Positions 6,342 through 12,576 of a stretch of 14,625 bases of DNA are shown in pieces. The notes under the pieces are model-generated. The model saw only the letters and a program-made list of their open reading frames with translations. It had not been told where the DNA came from and ran no database searches. Each line of letters opens with the position of its first letter. Position 1 is the first letter of the stretch. The stretch comes from Bacillota bacterium (GTDB taxonomy: Bacteria; Bacillota; Bacilli; Alicyclobacillales; SLC66): the NCBI GenBank assembly GCA_021821225.1, contig JAKACR010000043.1, positions 1-14,625 on the forward strand. The letters are read 5' to 3'. Position numbers and translations under genes: made by a program.

Positions 6342-7427
6342 ATGGCGCAGCTTCACAACCGCGTGCGGTGGTATCGGACGAAGGCCCGCATGTCCCAGGC
6401 GGAACTGGCGGATCGCATCGGGGTGACGCGCCAGGCGGTCAGTCTGATCGAAGCGGAGCAGACGGTTCCCAGCACGGCGGTTGCTCTGAGGCTCTCCGCC
6501 GTCTTTCACGTCCCAGTGGAGACGCTGTTTTACGAAGAAGGGGCGGGGCTTGTCGCCGTCCGAACGGATCCCGGCGATCATCCGGCTGCGGGAGAGCGTG
6601 TGTTGCTGGCCCGCATTGGCCATGACCTCGTCTCGCACAGGGCGACGGAGCTGTATGGCCAGCGCATGCAGGCGCTGCCCGCGACAGGTGTCGCCGTCCG
6701 AAGCGGCGGTGCGGGTACGGTGCTGGTCGAGACGGTCCCTGGCGCGTCACTGCGCACGTGGGGCATGATCGCCGGCTGCGACATTGCTCTGGGCTTGCTC
6801 GCGGCGTACGCATCCAGTTCGCCGGGCGGGATGCAGGTACTCTGGCGCAATGCGGACAACGGTCTCGCGCTCCGCTTGCTGCGTGCCGGACTCGTGCATG
6901 CGGCGGCGGTGCATACGCCGTCCTCATCTTTGGTGGAGCGGGTGCGAAACCGGGGAGATGCCTGGGTGAATTTTGCTTCCTGGCAGGTGGGGTGGATCCT
7001 GCGCCGCTCTGACGGACGCGGTTTTGCCGGAGTGGGCGATCTTGCGGCGGGACGGCTGCGGCTGGTGAACAGGCCGGCCGGCTCGGGAGTGCGCGCTTTG
7101 CTGGACAGCCTGCTGCGCGAAGCGGGGGTTGACGGGCCGTCCATCCCAGGCTACGACCGCGTAGTCGACGGCCACCTCCAGGTCGTGGACGCCGTGGCGA
7201 TGGGTATCGCCGATGTCGGGATCGGCATGGCGAGCGCGGCTGTGCTGGCCGGCCTCGCATTTCTTCCGATTCGCGAAGAGTCGTGCGATATCGTCATCCC
7301 CGGCGATCTGGCGGAAGACGAGGAGGCGCAGCGGGTGCTGGATGCGCTTTATTCGGATGAATTTCGCTGGGATCTGGAGCGGTTTGGTCCGTATGATGTC
7401 AGCAGGACAGGCCGGTCCACCCTGTGA
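6342..7427 (+). CDS. XRE helix-turn-helix regulator with PBP-like (molybdate-type) sensor domain
   Basis: The 361-residue protein starts with an XRE/Cro helix-turn-helix (about 6-60: MSQAELADRIGVTRQAVSLI and on). A cytoplasmic PBP-like domain (PF12727 type, about 120-335) follows. Its hallmarks are GCDIALGLLAAY, RLLRAGLVHAAAVHT, the phosphate/oxyanion-loop-like RPAGSGVRALLD (244-255), IADVGIGMASAAVLAGLAF and LPIREESCDIVI. Proteins of this build are commonly linked to molybdate/tungstate transport genes and are thought to sense the oxyanion inside the cell. The ATG at 6342 has GGAGGG 6 nt upstream; the in-frame ATG at 6309 and more distant starts lack a good site. It heads a co-directional set with the binding protein, permease and ATPase. 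Tandem palindromes at its promoter suggest autoregulation. Whether it represses or activates cannot be seen. Confidence 0.87.
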   Translation: MAQLHNRVRWYRTKARMSQAELADRIGVTRQAVSLIEAEQTVPSTAVALRLSAVFHVPVETLFYEEGAGLVAVRTDPGDHPAAGERVLLARIGHDLVSHRATELYGQRMQALPATGVAVRSGGAGTVLVETVPGASLRTWGMIAGCDIALGLLAAYASSSPGGMQVLWRNADNGLALRLLRAGLVHAAAVHTPSSSLVERVRNRGDAWVNFASWQVGWILRRSDGRGFAGVGDLAAGRLRLVNRPAGSGVRALLDSLLREAGVDGPSIPGYDRVVDGHLQVVDAVAMGIADVGIGMASAAVLAGLAFLPIREESCDIVIPGDLAEDEEAQRVLDALYSDEFRWDLERFGPYDVSRTGRSTL

Positions 7428-7456
7428 TTTTGGGAACGGCCAGATCGGTGCGCAGG

Positions 7457-7472
7457 GCCATGCGAAAATGGC
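7457..7472 (+). other. Small stem-loop between regulator and binding-protein gene
   Basis: GCCAT-gcgaaa-ATGGC, followed by TCTTCT, lies 30 nt after the regulator stop. The 5-bp stem is weak; it may be a partial terminator, a processing site or chance. AGATCGGTG also occurs twice around it (7442-7450, 7479-7487). Confidence 0.25.
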
Positions 7473-7547
7473 TCTTCTAGATCGGTGGACAGAGGCGTGC
7501 GAGGAGGAACGCGACGGATGGAGTCATCCTTAACAAGGGGGGTCAGC

Positions 7548-8591
7548 GTGAAAAGGCACAGGTGGTCAAGCAAGTGGATCATCAGGGGCGCGCTGCTTGC
7601 CGTGTCGTTCATTGCCACGGGCTGCGCGAACAGCCTGGCCGCCGGTGCCAGTGGCGGAGGTTCCAGCGCATCCGGCGCGGCGGACAAGGCTGTGGGCAAG
7701 GCTGCGGGGATGGCGAACATCGCATATGCGGGTTCGCTCCAGTTGGTTAATGACGAATTCGTCGCGCCCCTGTTCACGCGCGCGACGGGCATTCACTACA
7801 GGGGGCAGGGCGGGGGCGCGTTTGGCGTGGCGCACATGATCGCGGCCGGTGAACTGACGCCAAACGTGTTTGAGAGCATCGGCACGGCGCCGGTCAAGCT
7901 GCTCATGCCAAAGTTCACGCGGTTTGCAGTCGGCTTTGCCAGTTCGCCGCTCGTCGTCGCGTATTCTCCGACAAGTCCGTTTGCGCCGGAATTCAGGGCC
8001 ATCGCCGCGGGGAAAAAACCGCTGCGCGACCTGTTCTTGCTGATGGAGCGGCGGAATTTCCACCTCGGCCGGACGAATCCCAACACGGACCCGCAGGGGC
8101 AGGCATTCATCCTCATGCTGCAGTTGGCCAATGTGTATGAACACCTGCCGAAGGGAACGGCGGCGCGCATCCTCGGCGGGCTGGCCAATCCGCGGCAGAT
8201 TTTTGCGGAGGAGGCCATTTTGTCGCGCCTGCAGGCAGGGCAACTGGATGCCGCCAGCGCGTTTTTGTCCGAAGCCGTCCAGCGCCGCCTTCCCTACATC
8301 GCTTTGCCTGCGCAGATCAACCTGGGCGATCCGGCGTTCGCCCGCGCTTACAGAACCCAGTCGCTCCGACTGTCGAACGGGCAGACCGTCAGAGGGGCGC
8401 CGCTTGAGATCTACGCCACAACCGTCGGCGGCACTCCGGATTCCGCGGCGGGTCGGTCGTATCTCTCTTTCCTGCTGTCGCCTGCGGGGAGAAAAATATT
8501 TCAAAAGGAGGGCTACACACTGACCAAACCGCAGATCTTCGGCACCGCCGCAGCGATTCCCCCCGGCATCCGCAGACAGATCGCGCGATGA
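7548..8591 (+). CDS. Molybdate/tungstate ABC transporter, substrate-binding lipoprotein (WtpA/ModA-like)
   Basis: The 347-residue product has a lipoprotein signal: basic VKRHRWSSKW, a hydrophobic core, and lipobox IATGC with Cys26 as the lipidation site. A Gly/Ser/Ala-rich linker follows (27-54). The binding-protein fold then begins with AYAGSL (60-64) and shows GQGGGAFGVAHMIAAGEL, the family-typical GRTNPNTDPQG (174-184) and the C-terminal SFLLSPAGRKIF. This is the type II periplasmic-binding layout of molybdate/tungstate binders; the protein would capture the oxyanion outside the membrane. GTG at 7548 is preferred because AAGGGGGGT lies 5-6 nt upstream. ATG at 7518, after AGGAGG at 10 nt, is a possible alternative adding 10 residues. 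Its TGA overlaps the permease ATG. Metal preference (Mo or W) cannot be decided from sequence alone. Confidence 0.85.
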   Translation: MKRHRWSSKWIIRGALLAVSFIATGCANSLAAGASGGGSSASGAADKAVGKAAGMANIAYAGSLQLVNDEFVAPLFTRATGIHYRGQGGGAFGVAHMIAAGELTPNVFESIGTAPVKLLMPKFTRFAVGFASSPLVVAYSPTSPFAPEFRAIAAGKKPLRDLFLLMERRNFHLGRTNPNTDPQGQAFILMLQLANVYEHLPKGTAARILGGLANPRQIFAEEAILSRLQAGQLDAASAFLSEAVQRRLPYIALPAQINLGDPAFARAYRTQSLRLSNGQTVRGAPLEIYATTVGGTPDSAAGRSYLSFLLSPAGRKIFQKEGYTLTKPQIFGTAAAIPPGIRRQIAR

Positions 8592-9391
8592 CAGGCGATG
8601 GATTGACTGGCGATGGGTTCATGCGTGTAATCCCTGTCTTGCTGACCATGCTGGCCGGCGGCTTTTTGCTGCTGCCTGTGGCGGCGCTCGTGATGCACAC
8701 GGGCGGTGCCGGGCCGGGCGCCTACTTTGCGCCGGACGTTCGGACGTTTCTTTTCACGTCGCTTGAGGCGACAGTCTACTCGATGGCGGTCATTCTCTCG
8801 CTCGGGACGGTGGCGGGCTACATGCTCGCACGCCGCAAAGGCGCGGCGTGGCGCGTGCTGGAATTTCTTCTGATGATTCCGCTGTTGTTGCCGCCGCTGG
8901 TGATCGGGCTGTTGATGATCTACGTCTACGGACCGTACGGGCTGGTGGGGCAATGGCTGGCGCATTTCCGGCTGTCGGTGACCAACACCCTGCTTGCGGT
9001 GGTGATCGCGCAGATTTATGAAGCCATGCCATACTATCTGTTCGCGGCCCAGGGGGCGTTTTCGCAAGTGGATGAGTCGCTGGAGCGTACGTCGCAGAGT
9101 CTCGGCAGACCGCCTTTGCAGACCTTCTTTCGCATCACGCTGCCCCTGGCCGCACCGGGGCTGACGGCGGGCTTTGCCATGGCGTTCGCGCGGTCGATCG
9201 GGGCGTTTGGCGCGGTGATCGTCGTTGCCTACTATCCGCATACGCTGCCTGTGGCCACCTGGATTGCGCTTGAGGAGCAGGGCCTGCCTTCCGCTCTGCT
9301 GCTGACCGTGATCTTTTTGCTTGCCGCGCTGCCGCTGCCTTTGATCCTGCTTCTGTGGAGGCGTTTGAGGCATGCTGGAAGTCTCCTGTGA
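8588..9391 (+). CDS. Molybdate/tungstate ABC transporter permease (ModB/WtpB-like)
   Basis: The 267-residue protein has about six membrane segments and the cytoplasmic EAA-type loop ESLERTSQSLGRPPLQTF with RITLPLAAPGL, which docks on the ATPase. LGTVAGYMLARRK and LLPPLVIGLLMIYVYGPYG are typical of ModB/WtpB/CysT permeases. The ATG overlaps the binding-protein stop (ATGA), giving translational coupling. The first 11 codons hold a tandem duplication, so Met12 (8621) could be an alternative start. The last 20 bp overlap the ATPase gene. It should form a homodimeric channel for the oxyanion. Confidence 0.9.
   Translation: MTGDGLTGDGFMRVIPVLLTMLAGGFLLLPVAALVMHTGGAGPGAYFAPDVRTFLFTSLEATVYSMAVILSLGTVAGYMLARRKGAAWRVLEFLLMIPLLLPPLVIGLLMIYVYGPYGLVGQWLAHFRLSVTNTLLAVVIAQIYEAMPYYLFAAQGAFSQVDESLERTSQSLGRPPLQTFFRITLPLAAPGLTAGFAMAFARSIGAFGAVIVVAYYPHTLPVATWIALEEQGLPSALLLTVIFLLAALPLPLILLLWRRLRHAGSLL
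8591..8620 (+). repeat. Tandem 15-bp duplication at the permease N-terminus
   Basis: ACAGGCGATGGATTG and ACTGGCGATGGGTTC follow each other in frame and encode TGDGL-TGDGF ahead of Met12. They differ at three positions. The duplicated segment precedes the first membrane helix and looks dispensable. Confidence 0.75.
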
Positions 9392-10346
9392 AATCCGCGC
9401 CGGGCGACCGTTCCCAGTCCGTGCAACATGGCGGCTGGACGGCGGGACGCTCTGTCTGTTCGGGCCGTCCGGCGCGGGCAAATCCACCCTGCTGTCGGCT
9501 GTCGCCGGATTTTTGCCGCTGCATGCGGGTGAGATCCGCTGGGCGGGTCGCGTGATGGCCGACGCGACAAGACAGACGCCGCCGTGGCGGCGCAGGTTTG
9601 CCTATGTTGAGCAGCAGGCCAATCTGTTCAACCATCTGACCGTGCGACAAAACATCCTATACGGGACGGAGCGCGGGCGACGCAATGCGGCGATGGATAT
9701 CGTGGACATGCTGGAACTGGGGCGGCATCTGGACAGGCGTCCGCGCGACCTGTCGGGCGGCCAGCGGCAGCGCGTGGCGCTGGCGCGCGCACTGGCCTCC
9801 GATCCTGTCCTGCTGTTGCTGGACGAACCGTTTTCCGCGCTGGATATTGCGGCGCGCGAGCACCTGCTGGACATGCTCGGAGTGTTTGTTCGCGACAAGA
9901 ATCTGCCCGCCGTGCTGGTTTCGCACCAGTTCACTGACGTACAGCGCTTCGGCGATATGGTGGTTGTCATGGACAAGGGAGGTGTGGTGCGGACGGGGAG
10001 GCCGCGCGATGTGTTCGCCAGGCCGCAGACGCGGCGTATCGCGGAATTGGTGGGGTATCGCTATTTTGTGCGGATTTCCGCGGATGCGCTGGCTGCCGTG
10101 CATCCGGATCGCGTGCGGCTTGGCGCACACCCTGAGCTCGGGCCGGTCTACGAGGGACGTGTGCGGCGGGTTTATCCGTACGAAGGCAGGGTGCGCGCGC
10201 TGGTGGAACTGGACGCTGAGGAAGCACCGAGCGTGACTGAAGCGATCGAAGTGGCGCTGCCCGACAGCGGTCTGACCGCCGGCGACCGCGTGCGGTTCAC
10301 ATTGATCGATCCGCCGCGGCTGGCCGCCGGCTCAGGGGGCACATGA
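9372..10346 (+). CDS. Molybdate/tungstate ABC transporter ATP-binding protein (ModC/WtpC-like)
   Basis: The 324-residue ATPase shows Walker A GPSGAGKST (31-39), Q-loop YVEQQANLF (Q81 region), signature LSGGQRQR (127-134), Walker B LLLLDEPFSALD (147-158) and the switch histidine in VSHQFTD (H185). A C-terminal extension of about 100 residues (from about 220) resembles a TOBE-type domain, used in ModC/WtpC for metabolite sensing. It overlaps the permease gene by 20 bp, which ties the two together in translation. It powers import of the oxyanion by the neighbouring permease. No terminator is visible after it; 81 bp further on lies the convergent end of the molybdoenzyme gene. Confidence 0.93.
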   Translation: MLEVSCEIRAGRPFPVRATWRLDGGTLCLFGPSGAGKSTLLSAVAGFLPLHAGEIRWAGRVMADATRQTPPWRRRFAYVEQQANLFNHLTVRQNILYGTERGRRNAAMDIVDMLELGRHLDRRPRDLSGGQRQRVALARALASDPVLLLLDEPFSALDIAAREHLLDMLGVFVRDKNLPAVLVSHQFTDVQRFGDMVVVMDKGGVVRTGRPRDVFARPQTRRIAELVGYRYFVRISADALAAVHPDRVRLGAHPELGPVYEGRVRRVYPYEGRVRALVELDAEEAPSVTEAIEVALPDSGLTAGDRVRFTLIDPPRLAAGSGGT

Positions 10347-10352
10347 CAGATC

Positions 10353-10397
10353 GGCTTTCGGCGTACCGAATTTCAGCGTACCGGCTTTCAGCGGGTA
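10353..10397. repeat. Three tandem imperfect 15-bp repeats in the convergent gap
   Basis: GGCTTTCGGCGTACC, GAATTTCAGCGTACC and GGCTTTCAGCGGGTA fill most of the 81-bp gap between the ATPase gene and the end of the molybdoenzyme gene. They are noncoding. No hairpin-plus-T-run terminator is present in the gap. Confidence 0.75.
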
Positions 10398-10427
10398 AAA
10401 AGCGGATATGCGCAAGAGGACGCCGGG

Positions 10428-11540
10428 CTATGTCTGGATGTACGCGTTGGCGGGGTAGCCCCGCTGTTCCCAGTAGCCGATCTCCCGGCTGGCGGAAAAG
10501 GTGATTCGGTCGACCCATTTGATTGATTTATACCCGAACATCTCCGGGACGATCAGGCGGAGCGGATAACCCTGTTCGCGCGGCAACGGCAGACCGTCGA
10601 TCTCATACGCCAGTAGCACATCGCCGACAGACGCCTGTTCCAATGTCAGGCTGTCGCTGTACACGCCGTCGGCCGAGTGGAAGGTCACATACCGGGCATG
10701 CGTCTCGACAGACGCCCACTTTGCAATGTCTCTGAGCGGGACGCCTGTCCATTCGACGTTGGGTACGACCCAGCCTGTGACACATTGAAAGTTGCGCAGG
10801 ACGCGCCTTGACGGCAGGCGTTTGATGTCGGCCAGCGTGAGGACGCCCGGGTGGGCGGCCAGGCCGTCGATGATCAGGCGATAGGCGGTTTCCGTCAGGT
10901 CGGGGTATGTCCCGGTGACTGTGTAATAGGCGGGGAAAATCGGCAGGCGGCCCGTTCCCGCCGCGGAAAGAACCGGTGGCTGCCCCGTCACATCCGATCC
11001 CAGGAGCAACCAGGCGAACATCCCGGCAAACCCGTAACCCGACCATTTGAGAAAATCGCGCCGCTTCCAGTTAACCCGTTCGGCGATCACGGGAACCCTG
11101 GTTCCCGTTCCGGCGGAGAAAGCCCGCAGGATAAAGTGGACGGCGATCCAGGCGGTCATGATATAGGCAAAATCACCGTGGAGCGTGAACGCGAGGGAGC
11201 GCCAGGTGGCGGGGAAGAAGGCGATTTGCCACAGCACCACGCCGGACATCGTCAGCGCGGCCAACATAGCCTGCACGAGGATCCAGTCCAGGCGCCTGAC
11301 CCGCTTGCCGCGCGGGAGTCTTGCCACAAGCGGCAGGAGGAGCGCCAAAGCGAGCAGGATGCCGAACGTGATGTGCAGATCAAGCAACAACGGCAGGACG
11401 GGAATGAGTTTCGCGTGCACCGCGGGCAGGTACAGCAGCAGACCAGTGACGAGCAGGAGCAAAAATGCCGCCAGGGCAAACCAGTGGGTGCGGACGTACA
11501 CTTTCGGCCACTGGCCGTGAATGAACCATGGGCGTTTCAC
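10428..11540 (-). CDS. Membrane molybdoenzyme: cytochrome b561-like helices fused to a YedY/sulfite-oxidase-type Moco domain
   Basis: The 370-residue protein begins with four hydrophobic helices (about 20-40, 50-72, 88-109, 120-141) containing histidines H19, H56, H121 and H135, suitable as heme b ligands. A cytoplasmic-looking basic loop with WKRRDFLK (158-165) follows, matching the twin-arginine Tat motif, then a fifth helix (166-181). Residues 200-350 form a sulfite-oxidase/YedY-type molybdopterin domain with the Mo-ligand cysteine in NFQCVTGW (C253) and SADGVYSDSLTLEQA. The layout predicts an external Moco domain exchanging electrons with membrane heme. The substrate is unknown; reductase and oxidase roles are both possible. 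GTG at 11540 is chosen because GGGAGGG lies 8 nt upstream; a GTG at 11567 would add nine residues. It converges on the Mo/W transporter genes, which would supply its metal. Confidence 0.85.
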   Translation of the reverse strand: MKRPWFIHGQWPKVYVRTHWFALAAFLLLLVTGLLLYLPAVHAKLIPVLPLLLDLHITFGILLALALLLPLVARLPRGKRVRRLDWILVQAMLAALTMSGVVLWQIAFFPATWRSLAFTLHGDFAYIMTAWIAVHFILRAFSAGTGTRVPVIAERVNWKRRDFLKWSGYGFAGMFAWLLLGSDVTGQPPVLSAAGTGRLPIFPAYYTVTGTYPDLTETAYRLIIDGLAAHPGVLTLADIKRLPSRRVLRNFQCVTGWVVPNVEWTGVPLRDIAKWASVETHARYVTFHSADGVYSDSLTLEQASVGDVLLAYEIDGLPLPREQGYPLRLIVPEMFGYKSIKWVDRITFSASREIGYWEQRGYPANAYIQT

Positions 11541-11581
11541 GTCGATTCCCTCCCGTTGACCGGTCACGGCGCTGGCTGTGG

Positions 11582-11590
11582 TGGTATACT
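11582..11590 (+). promoter_or_regulatory. Extended -10 promoter for the YitT-family gene
   Basis: TGGTATACT is an extended -10 element (TG-N-TATACT) with no good -35. Transcription would start near 11597, about 63 nt before the GTG. On the minus strand a perfect TTGACA (11631-11626) faces the molybdoenzyme gene but has no matching -10 at 16-18 bp. Confidence 0.45.
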
Positions 11591-11659
11591 TGCTTTTATT
11601 AACGATGAATGGCCGCCGGAGGTTTTGTCAACCGGAACGCCTGAGACTTCAAACGAGAG

Positions 11660-12553
11660 GTGGCGAGTGCATCGCAGACTCCTGCCAAGACTTCACGCGT
11701 CAATCCGGCCGATCTCCCGCCCTCCCGCCGCACGCCGACTGGACGCGTTCCGCCGCTGCGCTTTTTTGTCGGCAGCGTCCTGTACGCCGTCATGGTCATC
11801 TACATCGAAAATGCCTCGCACATCTCGGCCGGCGGCGTCAGCGCACTCTCCATCGGTATCGCATATTTGTCGCACCTGCCTGTCGGGATCATGAACCTGG
11901 CGATCAAGCTGGCGATCTTCGCCCTGATCGCCGCAGTTTCAGGGCGCCGGACCGCCGTGTGGACCATGGTGTCCGCGGTCCTGTCGGCCCTGTGCATGGG
12001 TGTCTTCGCCCATTATCCGCTGCCGTTTGTCTGGCCCAAGTGGCTGGCGTTTCTCGTGATTGTGACGGTGGCGTACCTGCCCGTTGGGCTCATCATGTCA
12101 AAAGGGTACTCCACGGGCGGTTTTTCGGCGATCGCCCAGGCGTTCTGGCAACGGCGCGGGATCCCGCTCTGGGTCACCATGACCTTGATGAACGGTGTCG
12201 CCATCCTTGTTATGGGCGTTGCATTTGGCAAAATATCCGGCATTCTCACCTTGATCGCGACACTTTGGGGGGGGGGTTTCCATCCAACTGTGGACGCGCT
12301 GGGCATCGCTCTGGCTGGACGGCCGAAAACGCGAGGCGGCCTGATCCTGCCCGACGCGCCGGCGCGTCACGGTGGGCAATGTCCGGGCTTTGTCAGCGCA
12401 AAAAGATCATCAATGTTGATCCTTGTGAGGGATTTCACAAACGCTCTTTTTAGATACGATCATAGTGTGATTGTCGCTGAGGATCAGCGGGAAGAGGGTC
12501 GCCGGGCGGCAGGCAACGGAAAGCCGGAGGAGATATTGGGGCGGCGTATCTGA
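11660..12553 (+). CDS. YitT-family multi-pass membrane protein with G10 tract
   Basis: The 297-residue product has about six membrane segments in two related halves, each opening with a Gly-rich turn: HISAGGVSALSIGIAYL and GYSTGGFSAIAQAF. This is the YitT/DUF161 pattern. The stretch VDALGIALAGRPKTRGGLIL matches the usual end of the membrane part. The C-terminal DUF2179 domain of full YitT is absent, and the last ~65 residues look unlike any family and run across the promoter of the next gene. GTG at 11660 is the only start after an in-frame TGA (11642). Its ribosome site is poor because AGAGG abuts the GTG. A run of ten G (12267-12276) encodes WGGG. A one-base loss would end the protein at 12344, and a one-base gain at 12453. 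Function of the family is unknown. Confidence 0.72.
   Translation: MASASQTPAKTSRVNPADLPPSRRTPTGRVPPLRFFVGSVLYAVMVIYIENASHISAGGVSALSIGIAYLSHLPVGIMNLAIKLAIFALIAAVSGRRTAVWTMVSAVLSALCMGVFAHYPLPFVWPKWLAFLVIVTVAYLPVGLIMSKGYSTGGFSAIAQAFWQRRGIPLWVTMTLMNGVAILVMGVAFGKISGILTLIATLWGGGFHPTVDALGIALAGRPKTRGGLILPDAPARHGGQCPGFVSAKRSSMLILVRDFTNALFRYDHSVIVAEDQREEGRRAAGNGKPEEILGRRI
12267..12276 (+). repeat. G10 homopolymer inside the YitT-family gene
   Basis: Ten consecutive G lie in codons for Trp-Gly-Gly-Gly near the last membrane segment. Tracts of this length slip readily during replication, so this is a candidate on/off or length switch. Sequencing error in the run is the main alternative. Confidence 0.8.
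12423..12440 (+). promoter_or_regulatory. Crp/Fnr-type box for the CoA-transferase gene
   Basis: TTGTGA-gggatt-TCACAA is a perfect 18-bp palindrome with the core TGTGA-N6-TCACA, the site bound by Crp/Fnr-family regulators, including Bacillus Fnr. Its centre (between 12431 and 12432) is 41.5 bp before the start predicted from the CATAGT -10. Confidence 0.75.
12461..12466 (+). promoter_or_regulatory. -10 element of the CoA-transferase promoter
   Basis: CATAGT matches four of six -10 bases and no -35 precedes it, as expected for an activator-dependent (class II) promoter. Start near 12473. A perfect 6-bp hairpin, CGCTGA-gga-TCAGCG (12475-12489), then sits at the extreme 5' end of the ~104-nt leader and could protect the mRNA. 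Confidence 0.5.
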
Positions 12554-12576
12554 AGATGGTCGAGGAGAGGATTCGC

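Noticed and set aside
7566..8504. 312-codon open frame on the minus strand across the binding-protein gene
   Set aside because: Arg-rich, no family pattern, lies opposite a convincing lipoprotein.
8513..9487. 324-codon open frame on the minus strand across the permease gene
   Set aside because: It is opposite a clear ABC permease and its translation is rich in Arg, Gln and His with no domain, typical of antisense frames in GC-rich DNA.
10851..11894. 347-codon plus-strand frame across the molybdoenzyme gene
   Set aside because: Composition dominated by Gly, Gln, Arg and Glu; antisense to a well-supported gene and runs into the YitT gene.
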